Assembly (NCBI RefSeq): GCF_022539665.2
Contig: NC_081339.1
Coordinates: forward strand, 4,272,517 to 4,336,516
Source: Daphnia carinata
Lineage: Eukaryota; Arthropoda; Branchiopoda; Diplostraca; Daphniidae
DNA: 64,000 nt
Direction: 5' to 3'
The position numbers and the translations under genes are program-made. Positions within the stretch are counted from its first letter, which is position 1, and the number at the start of each line of letters is the position of its first letter. Below the pieces are notes generated by a model. The model was not told the DNA's origin, ran no database searches, and saw only the letters and a program-made list of their open reading frames with translations. This document shows positions 48,543 through 59,747 of this stretch, one piece after another.

Positions 48543-51500
48543 GGAAAAAAAGCCAGAAAGAAGAAAGCGAAACAAAAATGACATGCAAGAAAAAGAGCAG
48601 CAACATTCGACCATCATTACGAGCAAGATCAATCAGAAGAACCGGAAAAAAAAAAAACTTACTGCGTTGCGACCTGCCAATTCATTTAATTTAGCAAAAA
48701 AAAAAAAAGCAAACAAGGATAATTGAAGGATCCCTCCACCTACCCCCTACTACCCCCTGTTTGAATCTCTAACGAAAGTTTTTTTTTTTTTTCCTCCCTT
48801 TTTTTTTTTTCTTCAAGAAACAAATCAAGGGTCAAAATCGTTATGACACATTTTTCACACACACACCACACATTCACACACGTGCGGAGGAAGCTTTAAA
48901 ACAAAAGCAAACAACAAAAAAAAAGGGTTAATTTAACAATACTTTGCATTTTTTTTTTTTTTTTTTCATTGACACAGTCGTCTTCTGACGATCGCTCGGG
49001 ACTCATCACAGTGCAATTTCGGGACTGGTCCTACACGATGGTCATTTTTTTTTTCTTCCCTGCCCTCACCACCCGAATCTCTGAAATCCTTTTTGCAGGT
49101 AGATAACAAAGAAGACAAGCAAACGAAAGGGGACAAAAAAAAACAAACAAACAAACAAATAAGAAAAATAATCATGACGCCAATCTTTTGAGTGTGTACA
49201 GAGGGACGTACTTGCGTTGTTGGTTGTTGTTTTTTTTGTTTTTTTTTTAATTAACGATCATGTTTTTGTTGTGTGTATGTTTTCTATGGCTTTTCGATCT
49301 TTCTTTCTGTCCTTATCGAGGGAAGAAAACCCCCAAAAATTTCGAATCTCCCGCTGTCCACTGAAAAAAAAAACCATCTTTGAAAAAAGGTACCCGATGA
49401 CCTCAACGTCTCACCGAATCTCGGTCGTTTATCTCTCCGTTCGTTTTTCTTTTGGACGAACACATTTCAAATCGCAGATATGTTTCCCCACCCCCGATGA
49501 AGCTTTTTTGTCTCTCATTTTTGCTTTTCCATGCAAAATTCTGTCTCTTTTCACTCTCTGCCACCCCGCCCCAAAAAAAACCGTTTTCTCTTAGTCTATT
49601 ATCCAAATAAGAGCCATGTCCCCAATTTTCACAGCGTTTTGATCTGACATAGTGGGGATGTAGGGAGGGAAAGGGGAGGATGTAGGACGTTAAAAAAAAA
49701 AATACGCAAATTTCGGACGTAATGATTTTTCTTTTACGTCACGATCGATGTGAAGAGGGCAAGACGCAAAGAGCCAACAACAAAAAAAAAAAAAAATTAG
49801 AAGATCAAAGAAATGTGAAGTATTTACAAAAGAAGCAAGAGAGAAAAAAAAAATCCCGTAGTACAAGTAGCTAAAAAAAAAAAAATTTTTAAAGCCGTCT
49901 GTCTCGGAGGCATTTATTAAGCAAAAAAAAATTTTTTGATGTATATCAGTGGATTGATCTAATTGAATCTACCGTTGTTGAATTTTTTTTTTTTTTTTCA
50001 CACACCTGCCCATCCTTTCTACTATTACTATCTTTTTGATGATTGATTTACTTATGAGGAAGTCGTCGCTCAGGACGTTTCCACACCCATCCCTCCGTTT
50101 GTTCTCTTTGAATTTTCTTTTCTTCCTCATTTTTTATGCAAATTAATTTCTCAATTCGTCCAGCAATTTTACACATTTTTTTTTTTCTTGTACTTTTTAC
50201 AATCCTCCATTCAACAAACACATCTTTCTCCTCATTTTACCTTCTAATCTTTTTCTCCTATTTTGCGGAAACGTCATTGTAGTTATAGATCACGGAACAA
50301 AAATAATAAGAGAAAATGGCCGAAAAACTGTCGTTGTACAGCCATGAAAAAAAAAAAAAAAAAAGAAAAAAAAAATCAAACAAATCTCGTTGAAGTTGTT
50401 TTTCTTATTAGTTTTTCACCATTTTTCTTTTTTAATTTCTTCACGAGTTGCAGCTAAACAAATTTTAGACACACTCGTCTTTTCATTTGTTTCCCTGGAA
50501 AATGATTCGAAATAGATGACGCGATTCTCCACCCGAGTCTGGGTGAAGTCGAAGCCAATTCAAATTGGATGCTGATGCCACTTTTCGCTCGTACTACGAA
50601 TTCTGTTCTCTTTTGTTTCCGTTCGGGTAGCTGATGCCTCGATCATATCGACAGTCCCGCTCTTTTCTCAAGCTCTCTTCTTTTAGCACTTTTGGGAGTA
50701 CTGCTATTGGATATAATCATTTCTGCTCTTGTCCGTTCCTCGATCGAATAGCTTTGTGCTGGTTTCTCATCTTCTCCCAACAAACAACACTCTGGAAGAG
50801 TTATCTGTTCCATCTTTTCCTTCCGATATAACATGCAGCTATGCTAGTAGAAAAGAAAACAAAAGAAATCTGAGAGTGAAATCAGAGCCAGAAATACGAT
50901 CGTTTGTTTTGTGAACGCATCGTTTCGTTTCCGAGAAGAAAAGTTAAGCAAAAAAAAAACAATAATAATAAAAAATATTGACACAACAAAAAAAAAACCA
51001 ATAATGTTCAATCGAGGAAACACCCTACTGCCGTTTAAACAAAATCTTGAGTTCAGTTTTTTCGTTTGTTATTTATTTTTTTTTTTTAGCTTCATCATTT
51101 ATTTATTGGACTGGATTTGTTTTTTCTGGTTCGTTTTTTGCCTTTGAAATCCAATCATACAAACTCATGATCCACTCTAGTAAATAAATAACGAAAAACC
51201 TGAATTGTCTATGCTAAAGTTAAACAATAGAAGCCGAGACATTCCAGTCGATGACTTTTAAAAAAATTAAAGAAACTCGTTAGAACGTAATTGCGAATCA
51301 TTTGTTTTTTTTCTAACCTGTACACCTCATCCAACAATCCCAGTACCTTTTGATAGGCAAAAGAATGGCGAGTGATGGATTCGTTCACTCGTCTCACGCA
51401 AGATTTTCGGCGTCTCGACACTCACAAACAATTCTTCTAGGTTATTCTCCAAACCCCGATTTCATTTATTTAAGACGAACGATTGCGTTGCAATAATCGT

Positions 51501-52872
51501 GTTCATCATCTCCTCTGTGTGGCGGTGTGTAGGGATCGATAATCGACTCAATCGGGAACTTTCTCTGTTTTCTGTTCTTCTTTTCTGTCTTCTAACTTCC
51601 TTCACGTCATTCTTCACGTTCCCGACATTTCTGATATCTTTCTTCTTCTCATCTACATTTTTTCGTTATTTCTTTGGCCAGTTTTCGTAGGCCCCTGTAT
51701 TTCTTACGAAAGTAGAGGACACAGCTGCATTCGAATCCTTTCTCTTGGCCCGTATTCCCAATTCTCAATCATTCGATTGATTCAGTAGTCAAATTCGTTT
51801 TAGTTTAATTCCTTTGAGTTTCGGATGACTGTTTTCTTAAACAGGTGGAACTGAAAAAAAATAACAAATTTAAATTATAGAATTCAATAAAAAAATTTCC
51901 AATTTAAAAAAGGGTGGGGGAAAAGGAGTGAAGCCTTGTATAACGTCCATGGTTATCGAAAGTGTCATCAGTTGACTCGCAATATGGCTTTTACTTATTT
52001 AGTTTTTGTTTTAGTCCTTTTTTTGTGAAAGATAAAGAAAAACTTGTTCTCCTTCTCATAAGTTCAGCCCATTCCCTTGTGCTGATACTTCCCAATCCAG
52101 ACTCTTTCTTTGTTTCACCCGTACAGTTATAATACATTAAGTATTATTATCATTAAGATTTAAAGAAAAGGAAAATGAACTCGAAATACACACCGATCTT
52201 AAAATTAATCCATCCCGCTAGATCCTTTATGACTGAATATGATGTGTGGTACTAGGTACTAACAGTAGCATAAAAGGCGTTTGGATATTCAACGTAAGCC
52301 GTACCTAAGCAAAACAGGGTAAAGGGAACTACCAACTGTGACCATGCTGTTCGTCAAAAGGACGTATGCAACCATGATAATCTGTGGAAGAAGCGAGTGC
52401 CACTTGAAGCTGTATCAAAAGAGGTCGGCTTAATGGGCTACGTACAGTACGTACTCAAGTTTGCATACAACACAGGCAGAGTTTCATCATTGTTAGATGA
52501 AGAAGTTTGTAAAGACGTTTATCACTGCACAAATTATTCAAGTATGTTCGCTGTGGACACTTAAGGCAGTCGATGCAACTCTTTGTTTCATGGGTTCGTT
52601 GCGATTTCCCGCCTAATCAAAATAGTTCCTAAACATACCATCGTGTCGCTACTGTAGAGGAATTTTCTTCTTGACAGTTGACAGACGTCTGTTTAGCTGA
52701 CGCCGCTCAAAGTCAACTTGTACCATACAAAGCATGTTTGTATTCTTTGTTATTTGAAATGTTCTTATAATCGTTAATGGTTGCTCACGAAGTCATCGCA
52801 TAAGTTGAATAACGTCTTGATAGGAAAGCCGGTTGGATGTGTCACATTTAACGCAGTAGGTTTTTCTGTAAG
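48543..52872 (+). other. Long 3' flank of the Na+/K+-ATPase alpha gene; no other gene seen
   Basis: AT-rich with many A and T runs. Canonical AATAAA signals occur as far down as 51886-51891, so the 3'UTR could reach about 3.3 kb, but the true end is not determinable by eye. ORFs here are mostly Phe/Lys/Ser-rich translations of simple sequence. The last 700 bp should contain the promoter of the next gene. Confidence 0.5.
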
Positions 52873-54470
52873 ATGATGGATTCGGACGATGAAGATGTTT
52901 CGGAGAACGACATCCTCGACTGGTACAAGAGCGAAGTGGCAGATATTTGGGACACAGCAACGGATTCAGCCTTCGCTGATCTCAGTTCAAATTTTACTGA
53001 GATGTTTAGGCAGGTCATGAATGACGTTAAGCAGAGGAGCCAATCCAGCCAGGTGCCAAATGGTCACGCAGTGGAAGTCAATGGCCATTGCTCTAACGTG
53101 AATGGTGTTCATGAACAGCAGGCGGCACCAGAAGCTACTACTAACACTGTGTCAGTCAGCACTGACCAGTTGATGGCAATGCTTCAGGATGAAGATGATG
53201 ATTGGCTCGAGGACAGCAGCACTCCCTCACAGGATGAAGAGCCAATGGTTCTCTCCGTCCAGTTAACAGATCCCCAAAATCAAACTGAAGAGAACCAAAA
53301 AAACGTGAAGGGAGTCAGTCAGGAGAATAATCGCCTGGCTGACTCCATCATTTCAAAGTTTGAAACAGTTTTTCAAACAGTCATGCAAGCATCACATCTC
53401 TCATCCTGCTTCGTTGTTCCACTGACTGCATTGTACACTGCTTCTTTGACACACAAACTATCTCAAATGTGGTTTCTCAAAAATGTTCAAGACTACATCT
53501 ATCCTGTCGCAAGACTGTTTTGGCTTGCCTACTCGGTTCTGGCTGGTAATTTTCATCTCTTTTTAAACATGCTAGTGGATTCTTAACCAACACTTTCTTT
53601 CTCTAGGTCTGCATGAAGAAAGTTGCCTCATCACACACCCATTTTGTGAATACAGACAAAAGTTTGTTGATTGTCAGTTTCGCACTCAAGTAATCGAAGT
53701 TAAGAAGGAGAAGTCAACAACCATTAGATCTCCGATTGAATACTACAACGGTGGCATCCCTATCATGAAGGTACACAGTATTTATACCAGTTAGCGAGAC
53801 CCAAGCAAATCTTCTATTGTTTGTCTTAGGATATCAGCCATAAACCAATATTGAGAGGTATCAAGGAAATTCAATCTAAAGGAAGACAAACAATTTTGCG
53901 ATTTGTCTACGCTTTCATCTCGAAACGATTCGCCGATTTGAGTAACCTCCTACATTACCGAGAACTTCGAACGTGCAGGTAGCTCAACCTTTAATTTAAG
54001 TCTAACTAAGCCACTAAGTAAAGTATGTATTGTTTCCATTAGAAATATTGATGGTGTGTGTTCTACTCCATTCTTTCATCGTTTGCATATTCTGCTCCCT
54101 AACGTATGCGCCCAGGTACTAACTCAACTGTCAATATGGACACACTGATTGACGGATGGTAGCTGCACAAATCATTTCGCGAAGGTACGAAGTAGATCTC
54201 GATATAGATTTGTATATTGAATGAGGTTTGGTTTTATTCCAACTAAAATTTCATACATGTCAAATAGTGTACTACAATTGGCAATTTTGGAACTCGATTC
54301 CCGCATCAATTGACAAGTTGGGTGGTGAAATCAGCGTAACGGATGTCAGTTCGTTTTTATTAATACACAATACAGAAACCACATTGTTCGAATGGAATCT
54401 CCCGTCAAAATACAGTAGTTTGTTAACAAACATAAAATTGCAGTCTAATAGGGTACGGAGCAAACTGTGA
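52873..54470 (+). CDS. Unrecognised protein with acidic N-terminus, conserved-looking multi-exon gene
   Basis: Exons: 52873-53545, 53607-53770, 53830-53978, 54043-54115, a 22-bp exon 54163-54184, and 54268-54470, all phase-consistent, 427 aa. It opens MMDSDDEDVSENDILDWYKS, then a predicted helical stretch, an Asn/Gln/Ser-rich linker to about residue 150, and an uncharged region (residues about 170-225) that could hold one or two membrane-associated helices (FVVPLTALYTASL, ARLFWLAYSVLAG). The C-terminal half is mixed with Cys and aromatic residues (YYNWQFWNSIPASIDKLGG). No enzyme motif or signal peptide. I do not recognise the family and assign no function. The regular exon structure and balanced composition argue that it is real. 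Its stop is 14 bp from that of convergent TMEM41B. Confidence 0.8.
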
Positions 54471-54484
54471 TGATAACGTTGTTT

Positions 54485-55510
54485 TCAGCTAAACTTCTTT
54501 TGAAGTTGTTGCTTGAACAACACCGGTAGCAGCGAGAGCACAGCGAAGGCCGCAAGAATCAATATGGAATTGAGTGATACTGTATCGCTAGATGATGTTA
54601 ACTGATTCAATGTCGTCCCAGCTTGAATTGCAACGAAGGATGGAGGTGCCACGCCTACAATGTAAATAACGATAATTATTGATCACACTGTTTGAAAGGA
54701 AAAAATACACGAATCCAACTTTACCTAGAAACGTTCCAAAGAAGAATGGGCCCAGGGGGACGCCTATCACTGGGGATGTTATGTTGATAAACCAATTTGG
54801 CAGGAAAGGAGTTATTCTTAGAAAGATGATGTAGTTGAGGAGGTTATTTCTATGTTGATCAACCTATGTTCATTGGTTAACCAATGAAACTTTTTGTTAA
54901 ATGTTATTGAAATCTAATATATTGATTGTTACCTTTTGGGCCCATGACTGGGCTCTCTCTTTGGCAAATTTGTTCACAAGCTTTGTTCCTACCAAGTAAG
55001 AAAGCAAATAGCACAAAGATGCACCAATTGCAGAGCAGAAGCAGACTAGAATCAAGGCCAGATAAAATGGAAACAGGTATCCAGACAAAATGGACAAGAA
55101 AATCGATCCAGGTATGGCAAATGTCTGCAAACTATAATATGATACATATAGATTAATGGCTAAATGAGTCAAAACAATGATGATATTTGAATTTACACTT
55201 ACAATATATAAGTGATGAAGACTCCTCCAAGAACTTCGGAATAGTACTTATCCTTGAAACGAGAAAGAACAGCACCAAGATGTTTTGCATCCTCAATATC
55301 TCTGGGCAGTTTGATATATTGTTTCTCTGATTCTTCAACTTCAGGGAAACAAGTATAGACACACGTAAGTGAAAGAATCGAAAATACGAATATAGTGACT
55401 AGGATTGCGAGGGCATTTCTCATGCTGATGCTACCAGCATCTTTGGATTTCTTTGCGGCTTCTTTGGCCGCTTTCTTAGTGCTTTTAGTTTTTGCTGATC
55501 CGTTTTTCAT
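54485..55510 (-). CDS. TMEM41B: TMEM41B-like ER phospholipid scramblase (VTT domain)
   Basis: Multi-pass ER protein of the VTT/DedA superfamily, a lipid scramblase needed for autophagosome formation and lipoprotein export (family knowledge; fly homologue Stasimon). Exons: 55510-55203, 55131-54933, 54863-54725 and 54654-54485, 271 aa. A Lys-rich cytosolic N-terminus (residues 1-30) precedes the first membrane segment ALAILVTIFVFSILSLTCVY. The VTT core is clear: FLQTFAIPGSIFLSILSGYL, GASLCYLLSYLVG, NYIIFLRITPFLPNWFINIT and GTFLGVAPPSFVAIQAGTTL. The C-terminal segment ILILAAFAVLSLLPVLF ends in a basic QKKFS tail. The start at 55510 is the first in-frame ATG before the Lys-rich segment. It diverges from the TNF-receptor-like gene. 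Confidence 0.95.
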
Positions 55511-56004
55511 TTTTAAAGAATAAGTCCAGTGGAGAAAAATATTAACTAACACTATATTTCACAATTGGGCAGCGTTTCGGTAAATTATTTTACAAAGAAA
55601 TCTTGATCAAGCACACTGTTTTGCTGTTCACACATCACACTCACGACATGTCATATTTTAAACTGCGGCGTCTGCACCCCAGCTGGCCAAAAAATATATT
55701 GATTTTTAGTAACTTTTGGTTTTTTTTCTTAAGTATTAATATTTTAAACCTTATGCAAAAATCTAGAAGGATTCTATTTTTATCTAATAATAATCTACTA
55801 TGCAAGTTACAATGGTTTCCTTTTTCCAAAAAACCAAAACACGTCAAGTCAAACCCGTGACGTCAATCCATTTTGAAACCAGCCAACAGATGGCGTTAAA
55901 TTGACCCCGTTACCTATTTCCTAGTTAATTGCTTAATGGTGAAGCTGTCTTCTAGCAATTCTTAGGAAATTCTTAGGAATATCTTACGAATTTTCTTCAC
56001 ATGA
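55511..56004. promoter_or_regulatory. Divergent promoter region of TMEM41B (-) and the TNF-receptor-like gene (+)
   Basis: 494 bp between opposite start codons. No TATA box could be placed convincingly for either gene. Overlapping short ORFs on both strands are not credible. Confidence 0.5.
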
Positions 56005-56728
56005 ATGGTTAACAATATGTCAACATTGTATTCCATGTGCTCATTTGGAGGATTTCACTCTTGTTTCTTTCGTTTTCTTATCTTTTTCGCGGTATTAAGT
56101 GCACCTGTGATAACAACACCTACAGCTTCCAAACTGATGAAAGTGGAAAGTTCTTTGGCAGACTTTTGTGAACAGTGGGTTACCTTTAAGGATCCACAAA
56201 CTGGCCAATGCCTTCCTTGCTCACCTTGTCCTGAAGATCATTTGACAGTGGTAAAATGTGAATTTGATCGTGACACTTTGTGCAGGCCCCTGACAGACCT
56301 GGCCGAACATATTGAATCTGTGGTTCGTAGCAGTAGCAGTGTTACACTGACAACAAAGAACAATACCATTGTCATTGTCGAGGAAAGCACTGTGTTTGAA
56401 CATTTGCTTGGAGGAATTGAGTAATAATGTTAACTTATGTTTGTTCTTTGTTTATTTACTAAATTATTGAAATTATTATAGATATTCACCTGCCTTGTTG
56501 GCAGTCCTGTCACTTGCTGTTTTTGGATGCATATCATACATCATTCTGCAGTCATTGAAAAGGTGTAGGACAAGCAAGAAGCAGCAACGAGCACTTCAAG
56601 ATCCTCTTCAAGAGAGTCTTTTGGGGCAAGAGGAGCAGGAAGAAAATGAAAAACCTGCTCTTGACATGGACGAGATGCTGGCGCAGCGTTTCGGTCGATC
56701 TTTAGTCACCAACGTGTACGTTCCCTAA
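56005..56728 (+). CDS. TNF-receptor-like transmembrane protein with a single cysteine-rich domain (Wengen-like)
   Basis: Two exons, 56005-56420 and 56482-56728, 220 aa. A hydrophobic signal segment lies at about residues 20-37 (FFRFLIFFAVLSAPV). One cysteine-rich module follows with six Cys at 55, 69, 72, 75, 85 and 93 in the spacing C-x13-C-x2-C-x2-C-x9-C-x7-C, typical of a TNFR CRD (GQCLPCSPCPE, then CEFDRDTLC). A stalk with an N-glycosylation sequon (NNT) and one membrane span (about 141-160, LLAVLSLAVFGCISYIIL) lead to a short Glu-rich tail with no death domain visible. Single-CRD TNF receptors are the arthropod pattern (Wengen, Grindelwald). The likely role is receptor for Eiger-type TNF ligands, inferred. 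The start could be a later Met (56017 or 56035), since the signal segment lies downstream of these. Confidence 0.72.
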
Positions 56729-56881
56729 TTCAACTCACTTTTCGTTTATATAATCCAAATTACCTATGTTTTGACCGTTGTCTGCGAGACCATTGTTGGC
56801 AAATGTACAGTGCCTTTCTGTAATGGGATTCCACCAATATAACAAGATGAATTGAAGCTTCTTGTCGTATGGTCGGAAATA

Positions 56882-57106
56882 CTAGGCACCATCAGGCCTG
56901 ATCATATGCCAAATTCCATTGCTCCTTATAAAACGGTGATAGCCAAGGGAAAATGGTTTACGATCTGGGTTAAAAGCTGATGTTACGGTGTGTTTTGGGG
57001 GATGCCATGCATTCGTAACATTCCGCAACGTCCCATTTGGCAAATTGATTTCGGATACGGGCACCTCATCTACTGACGGTTTCAAAACTTTATTTCGGCT
57101 TGCAGA
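56882..57106 (-). other. Unassigned minus-strand open exon-like segment
   Basis: Open for 74 codons from a CTGACAG acceptor at 57107 to TAG at 56882-56884, without an initiating Met at the start. It reads as balanced protein sequence, e.g. EINLPNGTLRNVTNAWHPPK and KPFSLGYHRFIRSNGIWHMI. It might be the terminal exon of an unknown gene, a decayed exon, or a chance ORF in the 3' flank of the TNF-receptor-like gene. No upstream partner exon was found. Confidence 0.25.
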
Positions 57107-58809
57107 CTGTCAGTCCCGATTACTAAACCGCAGTATGGAACGATAGAAAATTGTCGTTGTGAATAAAGGCACTTGAACTGCCAAAGAAAGAGTTTCGAAA
57201 TCATGATGACTATGGTTTAAAAAAAAATATATCTATATAAATTTTTTTTTTTTCGGTTTTAGAAATCAACAGGTTTCAGGGTAACTTGACCAAAAACAAC
57301 GAAATGTCAAACCGGGAAATTTACCCGTGGCAATTTCACGACTTGCGAAATTGTCTACGTAAAGCTGTTAATCTACTGTTTTGATACATGCGCCGAAACT
57401 CACAATATCGAGGTCAATCATATCCAGTAGTTTCTGTTCAAGAGAATCGTCGTGATCGATATCGATGCAGGTCATGCTTATGTTAAGTAGTGAATTGTAA
57501 ATTCATACGCAATTGAAAAGCTAGCGATGGAGCTCTGGATTCAAAAGGAGTCCTACTTTTATCGCTTGATTTTGTTTTCCTTTTTTCCGATAGTTTGCAG
57601 CTTTTACCGTTATAGCGGCGACAGGCAAACAACCACTAATATTGCGATATATTTTAGTAACCTGTAGTCGAGAGACGTCCTGTTTTCTCGTGTTGCCTCA
57701 CCGAGTTCCGCAAGTTAGCGGGTTCTCATTTGACGTACGTTCTCTTAGTAGAAAGCTACGTCGGTTAGCTGTAGTGCGGTGGAAGTTGCGCCGCATTGGT
57801 TGTACCGTATGCGGATTCGCCCAATGCATTTTATTATACCGTTTCGGCATTATGCAATTTTTCAATTTTTTTTGGCGCTGATCTTATAATCAAATTTCCT
57901 GCCGATGTTAACGAACCGTTATGTTGGAGAGATCTGTAACGGATGACTGCGTTTAGATTCCACAAGTGTGAAAATGGTTGTTGAAAAGCTACCTTTCACT
58001 TTTCTTGTTTAAAAACTTATTTTTGTATAGGGGTTTTATACAATGCGATTTGATTCGGTTGGAATTGTCGCGGAAAGAATTACGCTCGCTTTTACCTTTA
58101 GATTTAAGGGGTGGGTCTTTTGAATGAAATTGGTAAAAGTGCCTTTATTACGCGAATCTTTCACACTTTAACTGTCAGGGTTTATTCAAAGTTCGTTCTC
58201 CCTTCTAAAAATTGTAACGCCTATTAGTAGAAAGTCGCTTTAAATGACGCCGTACGTCCCTCCAAAAATAAGGGAACATTTACCATTTAAAATTACGACT
58301 TGATTGTTCATTATCGTCCCCCTTTGTAAAGGAAAAACGGGGATATTTGAAAGAGATGCCAACGAACATAGCCAGACTACGCTGCTTAAACAGTAGCCTT
58401 TTGGCACTGCAACGAAATTGCTTCTTAATTATCAGCTACATGTCACACTGACTGTCACTTTCTACAAATTTGCATGATTGCGCGAAGCTTATTGCTCTAC
58501 TTCCTATTCTGTTAACAATTAGTGACGGAACAGGTAATCAACATAAAAATCTGTGCACCTCATACTTGAGCTGTAGGAGCAGCTGTATAGAGGTTTACCA
58601 CTATACATCTCCTCAAGGCATTTTCTTTAAGAGACAACAGGAGGGATATCAATACGTTCAACATTGAAACCACGCCTCCATGTTGCAAAGTGACGCCACG
58701 GTTTTCCCGTGGGCTCGTATCCGAGCACTAAAGTCATCGTGTTGTGAGCCCAACATCATCAGTGTCTGCTCGTTGCTCTCCTGTCTTCCACTCACGCTTC
58801 CAGGTGACC
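57107..58809. other. Intergenic, no supported gene
   Basis: Low-complexity A/T runs lie near 57219-57253. Short ORFs at 57642-57881 and 58470-58667 lack resemblance or splice context. The right end holds the promoter of the secreted-protein gene, with an initiator-like ATCATCAGTGTC around 58754-58765. Confidence 0.5.
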
Positions 58810-59747
58810 ATGTTTAAGGTAAATTGTACATCCAATACTACCGTGAAGAGTTATTTGAAATGCTAATCAATATAATTTTATGTTTTGCAATACAGACGGT
58901 TGCAGTGTTGGTAATTTTTGGATGCGCTTTGGCTGCACCGACGCCTCGCGTTGACGACCAAAACTTAGTCCAAGCCAACAACTTTAATCCCAGCAATGCC
59001 ATCAAAGAATTGGAATCTTCTCTTGACAATATAGACGCGATTTTCAAACATTCCTTCCAAAAAATTGGTATGTACGAAAAAATGGGAGAATGTTCTTAAA
59101 GCATATGACCTTGTGTTTGCCCTAACAAAACAAAGGCGGAAGTCATGATCTGTTGATTCCACCTATCCGTCAAGGTCTATACAATCGCATCATGGGTGTG
59201 TCGGGGTTGTTTTTGTTCCGCACAATCAGATAACACCTTCTACTGTTTTTACCACTGAATGGCATTAATTTCGTCTAATTAATTTGGTATGTTCTGTTTT
59301 CAAGGTGCCAACAAGAAATTTGATTTCGTAGACGATAAAGAGGAACAGTTTCCTGTTGACATTCAATTCAACCCTACAAGTCGCCCCTTGCGCCAAGATT
59401 CTCGTGAAGAATATCGGGGAGCCCAGGCACGTGATCCACTGGTTGGCACAGAGGTATCAGCATACTTTCCAGTCGTTAATTTTACTTTCTTTTCATTAAA
59501 CCAAAATAATGAAAGTACCGTACTGACCAACATTAAAAAGAAACTCGTGGGAACTAATGCAAATTTATTTCACTACCTTCACCAGGAGGCTGCAGCGCGT
59601 GCTATTGACTCTCCACTTTTTTTCAACACCTTTGATCACGCTCATATGGTCACTGGTTACGCCGAACGAAGACGGGATCGCCCAATGTTGTTACGTAGCA
59701 TTCGACCAGACTTTCCATTCTCCGATATTTCACGAAGGTATTTATAG
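58810..59747 (+). CDS. Small secreted protein, unrecognised
   Basis: Five exons: 58810-58818 (only MFK), 58896-59067, 59136-59195, 59305-59453 and 59586-59747, in frame, 183 aa. MFK followed by TVAVLVIFGCALAAPTPRV is a classic arthropod secretory signal peptide, split after codon 3 as is common in cuticle and peptide genes. The mature chain is acidic to mixed, with one Cys only in the signal segment, dibasic or tribasic sites (ERRRDR, SRRYL) near the C-terminus, and Arg/Pro-rich segments (NPTSRPLRQDSREEYRGAQA). The last exon contains FFNTFDHAHMVTGYAE. Possible identities are a neuropeptide-like precursor or a lineage-specific extracellular protein. An AATAAA at 60104-60109 may be its poly(A) signal. 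Confidence 0.75.
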
